Source: JACPAP01 sp035287045 (GTDB taxonomy: Bacteria > Gemmatimonadota > Gemmatimonadetes > Gemmatimonadales > GWC2-71-9). Taken from it: 26,655 nucleotides of DNA. Shown here one piece after another: positions 1 through 7,784 of the stretch. How positions within the stretch are numbered: the stretch's first letter is position 1; each line of letters starts with the position of its first letter. The stretch covers positions 1 through 26,655 of the forward strand of contig DATECF010000229.1 in NCBI GenBank assembly GCA_035287045.1, in the 5' to 3' direction. The notes beneath the pieces are model-generated. The model was not told the origin of the DNA, did no database searches, and was given only the letters and a program-made list of their open reading frames with translations. A program made the position numbers and the translations under genes.

Positions 1-1
1 G

Positions 2-232
2 CGGCATAAGACCTTCGTGGAGGTGAACGAGGAGGGTACGGTGGCCGCGGCCGCCACGTCGGTCGGGATCGGCCCTACCAGCGCCCCGGCGCGCATCGAA
101 GTGGACCGTCCGTTCCTCTTCGCGATCCGCGAGCGCCTCACCGGCAGCATCCTGTTTATGGGCAAGATCATGGACCCCACGGTCAACCAGCCGCGGGAGA
201 TTGACTCCGTGCCGGAGCAGTGTCAGCCGTAG
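2..232 (+). CDS. Serpin family protease inhibitor, C-terminal fragment (5' end outside window)
   Basis: This is the last 76 codons of a serpin; the frame is open to the left edge. The fragment holds the reactive-centre-loop hinge (FVEVNEEGTVAAAAT), then the strand ending in DRPFLFAIRE and the terminal GSILFMGKIMDP, all typical of serpin C-termini. Inhibitory serpins have a Gly at P15, a small or Thr residue at P14 and a run of Ala at P12-P9; here these are G, T and AAAA, so it is probably a working suicide inhibitor of serine or cysteine proteases. Aligning by eye with alpha-1-antitrypsin, with no gaps between the hinge and the conserved PF, places P1-P1' at Thr-Ser (codons 77-79 and 80-82) with Pro at P2. 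P13 is Val where Glu is usual. Location (periplasm or outside) cannot be judged because the N-terminus is missing. An in-frame GTG at 17 is internal to the domain and not a start. Confidence 0.9.
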   Translation, partial: RHKTFVEVNEEGTVAAAATSVGIGPTSAPARIEVDRPFLFAIRERLTGSILFMGKIMDPTVNQPREIDSVPEQCQP

Positions 233-243
233 CCTATCCCTTC

Positions 244-251
244 GAGGGAGG
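244..251 (+). promoter_or_regulatory. Ribosome binding site fixing the start at 258
   Basis: GAGGGAGG lies 6 bases before ATG 258. It decides in favour of this start over an in-frame ATG at 201, which would overlap the serpin gene and place 19 extra residues before a clear signal peptide. Confidence 0.7.
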
Positions 252-257
252 TTGGGT

Positions 258-1745
258 ATGATCAGGCAGATCGTTGGTTGCACCGCGCTGTTGCTGGCTG
301 GTGCCGGCACGGCATCCGCCCAGCTCATCGGCATCAAGACCGTGCCGGTCGCGCAGGCCGACCAGTTCTCCATCTTTCCCTCGCGGAACGCCGGTATGGG
401 CGGCGTGTCCATCGCCGTGGCAGACCCGCTGCTCGACGCGTTCGTGAATCCCGCCAAAGGTTCCAGGATGGGCGCGCCGTACATCTACGGGTCGCCGGCG
501 CTCTACAATGTGTCGAGCGACGCCGGCGGTGGGCGGACGCTGCCGCTGGCGGCAGCCGCGCGAAGCGGCACCTGGTTCGGGGGCCTGGCACTGGCGCTCC
601 AGGAGGTGGACGCGGCTGAGGTCAGCAGGCCGCCGATCTTCGTGGGCGACGCCATCACCCTGCCGGGCACGCTGGACGGCGATTCGTACGGCAACCAGAT
701 GGCTTTCGGCATGTTCGGCAAGGCGTTTCCCGGCGCGGGCCTCTCCGTGGGCGGCAGCGCCTTCGTGGCGGGACTCCACGGGATTGACGGCGTGGACATG
801 CTCTACGCCGGGAGCCAGGGTGTGGATCAGGCCGGCACCGCGGTGGATGCCAGGATGGGGCTTTTGAAGGAGTGGGACGGCGGCCGTTCGCTCGAGGCGA
901 TGGTGGTGTACAACCGGCTCCGCATGACCCACGACGTGAGCTTCATCGACTGGCTCTGGGATCCGGCGACGCAGCAGCTTCGCCCGCAGGCTCGGATGGA
1001 CGAGAACCGGGATTACTCGGACCTGTGGGGGGTGCATCTGGAGTACGAACGCCCGCTGTCGGTGGCGGGATGGCGGATTGGCTGGATGGCCACCGCCAAT
1101 CGGACGTCGCACCCCAAACTTCCCAACTACGAGATCCGGAGCGTTCAGGTCATCCCGCGCGACCCCGGGACCTCCTACGCCTTCAACGCCGGTCTAGGGC
1201 TCGCGCGGACGCTCGGGCCGGCGACCTTCGGCCTGGACGTCATCTACGAACCCATCTGGAGTCACACCTGGGCGGACGCCGAGGGGCCCACGCCGACCCA
1301 AGGCGGGGACACCATCCCGGCCGGCGCCATGACCGTCGAGAATCGTTTCACGTTTTCCAACGCGCTGGTGAAAATGGGCGTCTCCCGCGAGCTGGGACAG
1401 ACGTTCAGCGCGCAGCTCGGCCTGGTGGTGCATTCCATTCAATACCGTCTCAGGCAAAAGGACTACGTGCAGGTCTCGAGCCGCTCGCTGCGCGAGCACT
1501 GGGTGGAGTGGATGCCCACCTGGGGCGTGGGCTTTCGCTTCCCCGAGGTGGAGATCCGCTATCAGGGGCGGGCCATGAATGGGACGGGACGGCCCGGCGT
1601 GGTGTCGCAATCCGGCGGCGACCTGCTCGCCGCGGCCGCTCCGGACGCGGCCCGGAACATCCTGGTGGCACCCAATGGCCCGCTGACGTTGGGTGAGGTC
1701 AGCGTGGTCACCCACCAGATCTCGCTGTCCATACCGATCCGATGA
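258..1745 (+). CDS. Predicted outer-membrane beta-barrel protein (495 aa)
   Basis: Residues 1-21 form a signal peptide ending in an ASA|Q signal-peptidase-I site. The mature start reads IKTVPVAQADQFSIFPSRNAGMGGVSIA, then DPLLDAFVNPAKG; this 'early Gly-rich, asymmetric NPA' pattern recalls the N-terminal part of FadL/PorV-like barrels. The rest alternates short amphipathic strands with Gly/Tyr/Trp-rich turns, and the protein ends with a strand (ISLSIPIR), as outer-membrane proteins do for BAM recognition. I do not recognise a named family and cannot give a substrate. The gene is followed by the di-heme peroxidase with a 4-bp ATGA overlap, so the two are translated together and may share a role at the cell envelope. 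The alternative is a generic surface protein with no transport function. Confidence 0.7.
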   Translation: MIRQIVGCTALLLAGAGTASAQLIGIKTVPVAQADQFSIFPSRNAGMGGVSIAVADPLLDAFVNPAKGSRMGAPYIYGSPALYNVSSDAGGGRTLPLAAAARSGTWFGGLALALQEVDAAEVSRPPIFVGDAITLPGTLDGDSYGNQMAFGMFGKAFPGAGLSVGGSAFVAGLHGIDGVDMLYAGSQGVDQAGTAVDARMGLLKEWDGGRSLEAMVVYNRLRMTHDVSFIDWLWDPATQQLRPQARMDENRDYSDLWGVHLEYERPLSVAGWRIGWMATANRTSHPKLPNYEIRSVQVIPRDPGTSYAFNAGLGLARTLGPATFGLDVIYEPIWSHTWADAEGPTPTQGGDTIPAGAMTVENRFTFSNALVKMGVSRELGQTFSAQLGLVVHSIQYRLRQKDYVQVSSRSLREHWVEWMPTWGVGFRFPEVEIRYQGRAMNGTGRPGVVSQSGGDLLAAAAPDAARNILVAPNGPLTLGEVSVVTHQISLSIPIR

Positions 1746-3118
1746 CCTGGGTGCGCTGGGCCGCGTGCGCCAGTCTCCTGGCGGCGGCAGGCTGCGACGA
1801 CACGACCATCGGGCCGAATCCCGTGCAAGGGATCGACCCCCAGGTCCGGGCGCAACTCACCCGTTGGGGCGTGGTGCCCATCCTGCCGATGCCGGCCCAG
1901 AATCCGGCGCTGGTGGATCTGGGCCAGGCGCTGTTCTTCGACAAGGTCCTGAGCGGCAACCGCGACATCGCGTGCGCCACCTGTCACGACCCACTGAGTC
2001 ACGGGACCGACGGCCTGTCGCTGGCCATCGGCACCGGAGGCACCGGGAGCGGCGCGGCCCGCACCCTGGGTCCCGGGCGCCAGTTCGTACCGCGGAACGC
2101 GCCCACCATGCTCAACCAGGGGCTCCGGCCGTTCTATCTCTTCTGGGATGGCCGGGTCTCCGGGTTTGGCGCCGGGCCATTCAGCGTTCCGCCGGGCGTG
2201 GTGCTGCCGGGCGGCCTGCCCACCATCCTGGCCGCGCAGGCGATGTTCCCGGTGTTGAATCGTCGAGAGATGCGAGGCGACTCGGGGGACGTGGACGCGC
2301 TGGGTCAGCCCAACGAGCTGGCGTCATTTGCCGACAGTCAGTACGCCGACGTGTGGCGGGCGATCATGAATCGGCTGCTGGTCATTCCGGAGTATGGCGT
2401 GAAGTTCGGGGCGGCCTTCCCGGGTACGCCGGCGTCCACGTTGGGTTTCCAGCATGCGTCCACGGCGATCGCGGCGTTCATCACGGAGCGGCTCAGCCGG
2501 TACGACTCGCCGTTCGACCGGTATCTGAACCGGGAGGACGCCGCCCTGACGTCGGAGGCGAAACGTGGCGCCTTGTTGTTCTTCGGGCGGCTTCCCTGTG
2601 CCGGGTGTCACAACGGTCCGCTGCTGGGCGGCGAACGATTCGCCAACGTGGGCGTGCCACAACTTGGCCCTGGCGTCGGTAATGGCGCGCCGCTGGACCT
2701 TGGACGGGGCGAGGTGATCGCCCAGCAGTTTCCCCAGCAGGGCCCCACCGCCTACCGGTTCGCCTTCCGGCCGCCGCCGCTACGGAACGTGGAGCTGACG
2801 GCGCCCTACATGCACGACGGGGCGTATCCCTCGCTGGAGGCGGTGGTGCGGCACTACAACGACGTGCCCACGGCGCTGCGGACGTACGACGTGTCGCAGG
2901 TAGAGCCGGCGCTGCGCGGCATGCACCACGGCGATGAGGCCACCATCACGGACGTGCTGTCCACCTTGGAGTGGCAATTTCGAGGCCCACTCAACCTCAG
3001 CGATGGGGAGCGGAGCGATCTGGTGGCGTTCCTCAGGTCGCTCACGGATCCCGCGGCGCGGGACCTGAGCGGGTTGATCCCCGCCTCGGTGCCGAGCGGG
3101 CTGCCGGTGCGGGAGTGA
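1742..3118 (+). CDS. Di-heme cytochrome c peroxidase / MauG family protein
   Basis: 458 residues with two c-type heme sites, CATCH (78-82) and CAGCH (286-290). Between them is the family pattern RNAPTMLNQG...LFWDGR (118-138), and after the second heme comes TAPYMHDGAYPSLEAVVRHY (353-372), with a Met-His pair at 357-358 in the place where the family carries a heme ligand. The family either reduces H2O2 with electrons from small cytochromes or azurins, or oxidises protein side chains (MauG type); the sequence does not settle which. The N-terminus is a signal sequence with a possible lipobox (LAAAGC, Cys18), so the protein may be a periplasm-facing lipoprotein, though position -3 is Ala rather than the usual Leu. 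Translation starts inside the previous stop (ATGA) with no Shine-Dalgarno of its own, which points to coupling with the barrel protein. Confidence 0.9.
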   Translation: MTWVRWAACASLLAAAGCDDTTIGPNPVQGIDPQVRAQLTRWGVVPILPMPAQNPALVDLGQALFFDKVLSGNRDIACATCHDPLSHGTDGLSLAIGTGGTGSGAARTLGPGRQFVPRNAPTMLNQGLRPFYLFWDGRVSGFGAGPFSVPPGVVLPGGLPTILAAQAMFPVLNRREMRGDSGDVDALGQPNELASFADSQYADVWRAIMNRLLVIPEYGVKFGAAFPGTPASTLGFQHASTAIAAFITERLSRYDSPFDRYLNREDAALTSEAKRGALLFFGRLPCAGCHNGPLLGGERFANVGVPQLGPGVGNGAPLDLGRGEVIAQQFPQQGPTAYRFAFRPPPLRNVELTAPYMHDGAYPSLEAVVRHYNDVPTALRTYDVSQVEPALRGMHHGDEATITDVLSTLEWQFRGPLNLSDGERSDLVAFLRSLTDPAARDLSGLIPASVPSGLPVRE

Positions 3119-3340
3119 TGAGCGACCGAACGGGTGGGGCATGGTGGCTGGCGGGTTCCGCGGGTCGCTGTGGTGCGGCGTGGACTCGAGGCTCGGGCGC
3201 CATGGGCTTGGTGATGAGGGACCCACCGGCGCTCTCATCGCCTGGAACCTCCACAGCGCCCATCGCGCCGTGACCACGCCCCACCAACGCGCCCCTAAGA
3301 ACCCGCCAGCCCCACGCCCCACCTTTTTGGTCGCTCGTCA
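3116..3340. repeat. ~225-bp imperfect palindrome spanning a convergent intergenic region
   Basis: The left arm from 3116 (TGATGAGCGACC..GGTGGGGCATGG..GGCTGGCGGGTTC) is matched by the reverse complement of the right arm ending at 3340 (TGACGAGCGACC..GGTGGGGCGTGG..GCTGGCGGGTTC). About 36 of the outer ~42 positions agree by eye. Similarity continues inward with small gaps: GGCGTGG on both arms, GGCGC(c/g)ATGGGC on both arms, and GATGAG (3213-3218) against CTCATC (3234-3239) near the centre. The outer ends include the stop codons of both flanking convergent genes. It could act as a very large bidirectional terminator hairpin, or be a palindromic mobile repeat (REP/MITE-like). No copy elsewhere in this window was seen. 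Confidence 0.8.
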
Positions 3341-3742
3341 CTCCAGCCCCAGGAACCGATTGGTCCCGTTGAGCACCGCCAGCGCCGTACCCTTGGCGGG
3401 ATCATCGGTGCCGTCGCACACGCCCAGGAGCGACCGGGTTTCTCCTCCGCGCGTCGCCGCCAGGGACACGATCAGGACGATTTGCCCAAACGCCTCGACC
3501 TGCTGGACGCCGCGGACCCGGACTTTCACGCCTTCGTCGTCGTAGGCCTCGGATAACGCGTCAGCGGTGGCGCGGGCCACCGCCCGCAGCGCGTCAGCCG
3601 GGCCGCTCCCGCCTTGCGCCGTCCCCGTGGTGGGGCCGAGCCCTGCGCGCTCGACCTGCACCAGGGCCTGGCACCGGTCATCGGGAAGGGCATCGAGCTG
3701 GGCTCGTACGAACTTCACGGCCCGGGGGACTCCGTGGGTCAT
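3338..3742 (-). CDS. Small cytoplasmic protein, possible LeuA-regulatory-domain-like fold
   Basis: 134 residues, no signal peptide or membrane segment. The start at 3742 has GAGG 7-8 bases upstream. I do not recognise a named family. The layout has features in common with the C-terminal regulatory (LeuA_dimer) domain of 2-isopropylmalate synthase: a GSGPADALRAVARA helix (residues ~45-60), a VRVRGV...GQIVLIVSLA strand pair (~72-94), then GVCDGTDDPAKGTALAVLNGTNRFL (~107-131), where the LeuA family has a DIV.AS..AY.NALN-type helix. This is a pattern match only and may reflect a general alpha/beta repeat. The gene is convergent with the peroxidase gene, its stop codon lies in the long palindrome, and it is divergent from the S9 peptidase gene across a 127-bp gap. 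Confidence 0.6.
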   Translation of the reverse strand: MTHGVPRAVKFVRAQLDALPDDRCQALVQVERAGLGPTTGTAQGGSGPADALRAVARATADALSEAYDDEGVKVRVRGVQQVEAFGQIVLIVSLAATRGGETRSLLGVCDGTDDPAKGTALAVLNGTNRFLGLE

Positions 3743-3869
3743 GCGGTGACCTCGAGAAAAGGCGATCGGACCACAAACTATATCCAGGTTGACGATTCGT
3801 GCGAGTCTTGCCGCGGGCCGACGCGGGACCTACCATCGAGAAGGCGTTACCTACCCCAGTGAGGCGGAT
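3743..3869. other. Divergent intergenic region, promoters not resolved
   Basis: 127 bp between two divergent starts must hold promoters for both. Weak elements are visible: TATAGT read on the minus strand at 3778-3783, and TTGACG on the plus strand at 3789-3794, but neither has a well-spaced partner hexamer. Confidence 0.3.
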
Positions 3870-4982
3870 ATGATAAACACTTCCTTATCTCGCGGTCTCG
3901 CGCTCTTCGCGTTGGTAGTTGTTCCCGTGGCCCTGGCGGCCCAACAGCCGCCGCCGCGCCCCCCGCAGCGCCAGCAACGGCCCGTCGTGATGGACACGGC
4001 CCGTGCCAGGCAGCTTTATGTGAGCACCCGGCTGGAGGATCACCCGCAGGCGAACTTCGAGCAGCAAATCGCCGGGCGGAAGCGCGCGGACAGCATCTAC
4101 GCGGCGCGTAGCCGGGGCGTCATGGACTTCTCCATCATCTCCTACAAGAGCGGCGTGGACGGGATGGAGATCCCCGCGTACCTGTTCCAGCCGATCAACA
4201 AGCGGGGCGCGCGCGGCCACGCGGCCATGATCTGGGTGCACGGCGGCGTCCACGGGAACTGGGGCACCAGCATGTTCCCGTTCATCAAGGAAGCCGTCGA
4301 ACGCGGCTACGTCATCATCACGCCGCAGTACCGCGGCAGTACCGGGTTCGGCGCGGCGCACTACAACGCCATCGACTACGGCGGCAAGGAGCTGGACGAC
4401 GTCGCCTCGGCGGTGGACTACCTCAAGACGCTGCGCCACGTGGATCCCGACCGGCTGGGCATCATGGGCTGGAGCCACGGCGGGTTCATCACGGCGCACC
4501 TGCTGTTCCGCGACGTCCATCCCTTCAAGGGCGGGGCGGCCATTGTCCCGGTGACCAACCTGGTGTTCCGGCTGTCGTACAAAGGCCCCGGATATCAACG
4601 AAGCTTCGCCACCCACATCGGCGGTCTCCCGTTCGAGAAGCGCGAAGAGTACATCAAGCGTTCCCCGCTGTATCACGTGGAGAAGCTGAAGGTCCCGATC
4701 CTGGTCCACGTGGCCACCAACGACGAGGACGTGAACTTCGTCGAGGACGAGCAGCTGGTCTGGAAGCTGCAGGCGCTCAAGCCGGAGCTGGCCGAGACCA
4801 AGGTGTACGTGGACCCGGCCCCGTGGGGGTCGTCGGTGGGGCACGCGTTCAGCCGGCGGGTGGACCCGAACACGCTGGAACGCGTGGATTCGCCGGAGCA
4901 GATTGATTCCTGGAACCGGACGTGGACGTTCTTCGACTGGATCCTGCGTCCGTACGAGGACCGGTCCAAGTCGGCGCAGTAG
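3870..4982 (+). CDS. Secreted S9-family (prolyl oligopeptidase-like) serine peptidase
   Basis: 370 residues from ATG 3870, chosen because it directly precedes a signal peptide (residues 1-24, ending ALAA|QQ) and has GAGG 5 bases upstream; an in-frame ATG at 3789 would bury that signal. A Pro/Arg/Gln-rich linker follows (~25-40). The alpha/beta-hydrolase domain shows the oxyanion-region motif WVHGGVHGNW, the elbow GWSHGG with nucleophile Ser202, Asp285 in TNDEDVNF (aligned with DPP4 Asp708) and His325 in GHAFSRR. The usual S9 beta-propeller that gates the active site is absent, so this is a catalytic domain alone, closer to acylaminoacyl-peptidase-like esterase/peptidases. It probably acts in the periplasm or outside on peptides or esters. 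The next gene starts just after its stop. Confidence 0.9.
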   Translation: MINTSLSRGLALFALVVVPVALAAQQPPPRPPQRQQRPVVMDTARARQLYVSTRLEDHPQANFEQQIAGRKRADSIYAARSRGVMDFSIISYKSGVDGMEIPAYLFQPINKRGARGHAAMIWVHGGVHGNWGTSMFPFIKEAVERGYVIITPQYRGSTGFGAAHYNAIDYGGKELDDVASAVDYLKTLRHVDPDRLGIMGWSHGGFITAHLLFRDVHPFKGGAAIVPVTNLVFRLSYKGPGYQRSFATHIGGLPFEKREEYIKRSPLYHVEKLKVPILVHVATNDEDVNFVEDEQLVWKLQALKPELAETKVYVDPAPWGSSVGHAFSRRVDPNTLERVDSPEQIDSWNRTWTFFDWILRPYEDRSKSAQ

Positions 4983-5001
4983 CAGACCGACCGCGACGCT
5001 C

Positions 5002-6939
5002 TTGCGCCGGGCGGCATGGGCCCATGAGCTGAGAGCCCTCCGATCCCTCGCCAAGGCGATGGGGGTGCTCACCCGTTACACGGATGGCCTTGGCCGGCGC
5101 ATCACCGTGGCGCCTGAGACGCTGGTTCGCGTCTGCGCCGCGCTGGGCGCTTCAGTCGAGCGCCCCAGCGATGCCGCCAACGCCTTGCGAGCGCACCGGG
5201 CGGCACGGACCAGCGGGCTCGTGCCGCCCGTCCTCGTCGCCTGGGACGGAACGGCGCCACGCCTGGCGGACGAGACAGACGGCTTCGTTCACGCGGAGAT
5301 ACGTCTCGAGGACGGCCCCGTCACGCCGCTCGAGAAGTTTTCTTCCCTTCCCATGGGCTACCACCGCCTCACGGTCGAGCACTTGGGCAAGGCCGAGACG
5401 TGCACGGTCATCGCCGCACCGGTTGAGGCGTTCCGTCGGCCGGGGTCGCCACGGAGCTGGGGCGTCGGTGCCCATCTCGCCGCGCTCCGATCGTTGCGCA
5501 GTCGCTCGCTGGGCGACCTCCGGGACCTGGAGTCGCTCTGCCGCTGGGTGAGTGAGCGGGGCGGGGATCTGGTCACCGTCCTCCCGCTCAATCCCACCTT
5601 CAACACCGAGCCGCCGGAGCCCAGTCCGTACGCTCCGGTGAGCCGCCTCTTCTGGTCCGAGCTGATCCTCGATCTGGGCGATGCCCATTGCCCGACGTCC
5701 CCACCCACGACCCTGGACGTGACCCGCGCGAACGCGGAGATCCGGGCAGCGCTGGCGGGGCGTCCCGCTCCCGACCCGTCGCTGCTCGACGAGGAGGTGG
5801 CTCGCTACGCGCGTTTCCGCGGCGCCCAGGCCCGGCTGGGGAGGAACTGGCGAGCCTGGCCCGCCCAGGCACGGGGTGGAACGCTGGAGCGCGGCGACGT
5901 TGATGCCGGTGAGGAGCGCTTCCACCTGGTGGCCCAGACGCTGGTGCGAGAACAACTCCACGGTTTGCGTCAGCGCCTGGATGGCGCCGGGTTTCGCCTG
6001 GGGCTGGACCTGGCCGTCGGCGTTCACCCAGACGGCTACGATCCGTGGTCCCGGCAGCGCTTGTTCGGCGAGGGGATGTCCGTCGGCGCGCCGCCGGACC
6101 GAGGCTTCCCCAGTGGACAGGACTGGGGCTTCCCGCCGGTGCTTCCGGATCAATCGCGGCGCGAGGGTCACCGCTACCTGGCGGCCTCCATCGCCCACCT
6201 GGCGAGGCTCGCCGGTGTGCTCCGGGTGGACCACGTCATGGCGTGGACTCGCCTCTACTGGATTCCACACGGCTTCGGGCTGCACCAGGGGACCTACGTC
6301 TCGTATCCCGCGGACGAGCTGTTCGCTATTCTCAGCCTGGAGTCGCACCGGAACCGGTGCGAGATCGTGGGCGAGAACCTGGGAACCGTTCCGCAGGCGA
6401 TTGACGAGGCGCTGCCGCGCCACCGGATCTGGGGCACATATCTGGCCGAGTTCCAGGCTTCGGCGGACCCGCACCTCGCCCCGCCGACCGCCGCGGACAT
6501 GGCGCTGGTGGGTACGCACGACACACCCACCTTCGCGGGCTGGCTTGCGGGCACCGACATCGCCGAGCGAATTCGGCACGGGCTGCTGGCCACGGAGGCC
6601 GAGCCGGGCGTCCGCCAGGAACGATCGCGAGCCGCGCGGAGGCTAGGCAAGCGGATGGGACGCAGCGTCGAGGAGCCGGAGGCATTACTGGCTGAGCTGC
6701 TGGAGTGGCTCGGGCGCTCGGACAGCCCACTGGTGGTTCCCTGGCTCGAGGATCTCTGGCTCGAGGATCAGGGTGTCAATCTCCCGGGGACACGATCCAG
6801 CGAGCGAGCGAACTGGCAGCGCCCCATGCGCCGCCTCCTCGACGAAATCTTTGCCGATCCCAAGACTAATGAGTTGATCCGTCGCCTCCACCGAGCCCGG
6901 AGCGGCCAGGGAAAGACGGATTCACCCGGAGCCGGGTGA
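5002..6939 (+). CDS. malQ: 4-alpha-glucanotransferase (amylomaltase, GH77)
   Basis: Transfers alpha-1,4-glucan segments between maltodextrins in the cytoplasm, as in glycogen/maltodextrin metabolism. GH77 motifs are complete: RVDHVMAW carries the nucleophile (Asp410 counted from TTG 5002), GENLGTVP the acid/base Glu458, and GTHDTPTFAGW the third acid Asp507; SPYAPVSR and the C-terminal NLPGT are also typical. The start is uncertain. ATG 5059 would cut into LRALRSLAKAMGVLTRYTD, which looks like the conserved N-terminal helix, so TTG 5002 (645 aa) is preferred; CTG 5029 is another option, and none has a strong ribosome site. Two ATGs nearby (5016, 5024) are out of frame. It follows the S9 peptidase gene by 19 bp. 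Confidence 0.92.
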   Translation: MRRAAWAHELRALRSLAKAMGVLTRYTDGLGRRITVAPETLVRVCAALGASVERPSDAANALRAHRAARTSGLVPPVLVAWDGTAPRLADETDGFVHAEIRLEDGPVTPLEKFSSLPMGYHRLTVEHLGKAETCTVIAAPVEAFRRPGSPRSWGVGAHLAALRSLRSRSLGDLRDLESLCRWVSERGGDLVTVLPLNPTFNTEPPEPSPYAPVSRLFWSELILDLGDAHCPTSPPTTLDVTRANAEIRAALAGRPAPDPSLLDEEVARYARFRGAQARLGRNWRAWPAQARGGTLERGDVDAGEERFHLVAQTLVREQLHGLRQRLDGAGFRLGLDLAVGVHPDGYDPWSRQRLFGEGMSVGAPPDRGFPSGQDWGFPPVLPDQSRREGHRYLAASIAHLARLAGVLRVDHVMAWTRLYWIPHGFGLHQGTYVSYPADELFAILSLESHRNRCEIVGENLGTVPQAIDEALPRHRIWGTYLAEFQASADPHLAPPTAADMALVGTHDTPTFAGWLAGTDIAERIRHGLLATEAEPGVRQERSRAARRLGKRMGRSVEEPEALLAELLEWLGRSDSPLVVPWLEDLWLEDQGVNLPGTRSSERANWQRPMRRLLDEIFADPKTNELIRRLHRARSGQGKTDSPGAG

Positions 6940-6955
6940 GACGTTAGTTTGTCCG

Positions 6956-7708
6956 GTGATGACGCCCTGGGTCACGCGCCTCATTTTCGCCAACGTGGCG
7001 ATGTTCCTGATCACCCGCACCCTCCCGGTGGTGCAGTGGGCGTTGATCCTGATCCCGGGCCTGCTGCTGGTCAGGCCCTGGACCATCGTGACCTACATGT
7101 TCCTCCACGCCGACCTCTGGCACATTCTGTTCAACATGCTTGGCCTCTTTTTCTTCGGTCCCCGGTTGGAGGCGCGGCTCGGTGGACGCAGGTTTCTGGG
7201 GCTGTACTTCGCCAGCGGCATCGCCGGCGCTCTCCTGTCGCTGCTCACGCCAGGCGCGGCGATCCTGGGTGCCTCCGGAGCGACCTTCGGCGTGTTCCTG
7301 GGCTACGCCATGTACTGGCCGCGGGAGCGGGTCCTGATCTGGGGCATTCTCCCGGTTGAGGCTCGGGTCCTGGTGATCGTGATGACGGTGCTGGCGCTCT
7401 ACGGCGGCATGACTGGAGGCGGCGGCGTCGCCCACCTGGCCCACCTCGGTGGCTTCGCCGGAGGCTTCCTCTACCTCAAGTGGAGTGAGCGTCACACCCC
7501 AGCGGCCAGGTTCCGCGCCCGGGCTCAACCGGGGGCGCGCCCCCCCACGCCCAGCGATGCGGAACGGTGGGCCCGCATCCGCCCGGAAGAGCTGCACCCG
7601 GTGAACCGCGAGGAGTACGAGCGCGTGATCCGGAAACTCCGGGAGGAAGGGGTGGCGCAGCTGACGGCCGCGGAGCGGGCGTTTCTGGACCGGTTCTCCG
7701 CGGCCTAG
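6956..7708 (+). CDS. Rhomboid-family intramembrane serine protease
   Basis: 250 residues with about six membrane segments in the first ~175. The rhomboid signature is complete: HADLWHILFN (His51, His56, Asn60), GASGATFG with catalytic Ser108, and AHLAHLGGFAGG with catalytic His163 (His160 nearby). The enzyme cleaves single-pass membrane proteins within the bilayer. A cytoplasmic tail of ~70 residues ends in REEGVAQLTAAERAFLDRFS, a short motif shared by many bacterial rhomboids of this type (DUF6576-like). The start is GTG 6956 or the directly following ATG 6959; no strong Shine-Dalgarno helps choose. It lies 16 bp after malQ, probably in the same transcript. Confidence 0.93.
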   Translation: MMTPWVTRLIFANVAMFLITRTLPVVQWALILIPGLLLVRPWTIVTYMFLHADLWHILFNMLGLFFFGPRLEARLGGRRFLGLYFASGIAGALLSLLTPGAAILGASGATFGVFLGYAMYWPRERVLIWGILPVEARVLVIVMTVLALYGGMTGGGGVAHLAHLGGFAGGFLYLKWSERHTPAARFRARAQPGARPPTPSDAERWARIRPEELHPVNREEYERVIRKLREEGVAQLTAAERAFLDRFSAA

Positions 7709-7784
7709 CTCGCGGTCCTGACTGGAACGTTTTCCCTCCTCCAAGCGTCTCAATAGAGTAGAACCGGCCGAAAGGTCGCCCGCT

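Noticed and set aside
234..1112. 292-residue minus-strand frame inside the outer-membrane protein gene
   Set aside because: His/Arg-rich, no recognisable fold, antisense to a protein with a signal peptide and barrel-like strands.
3778..3794. TATAGT (minus) and TTGACG (plus) as promoters of the divergent genes
   Set aside because: Neither has a partner hexamer at 16-19 bp, so they are not called as promoters.
5152..6579. 475-residue minus-strand frame opposite malQ
   Set aside because: No motif on this strand; the + strand carries all GH77 catalytic motifs.
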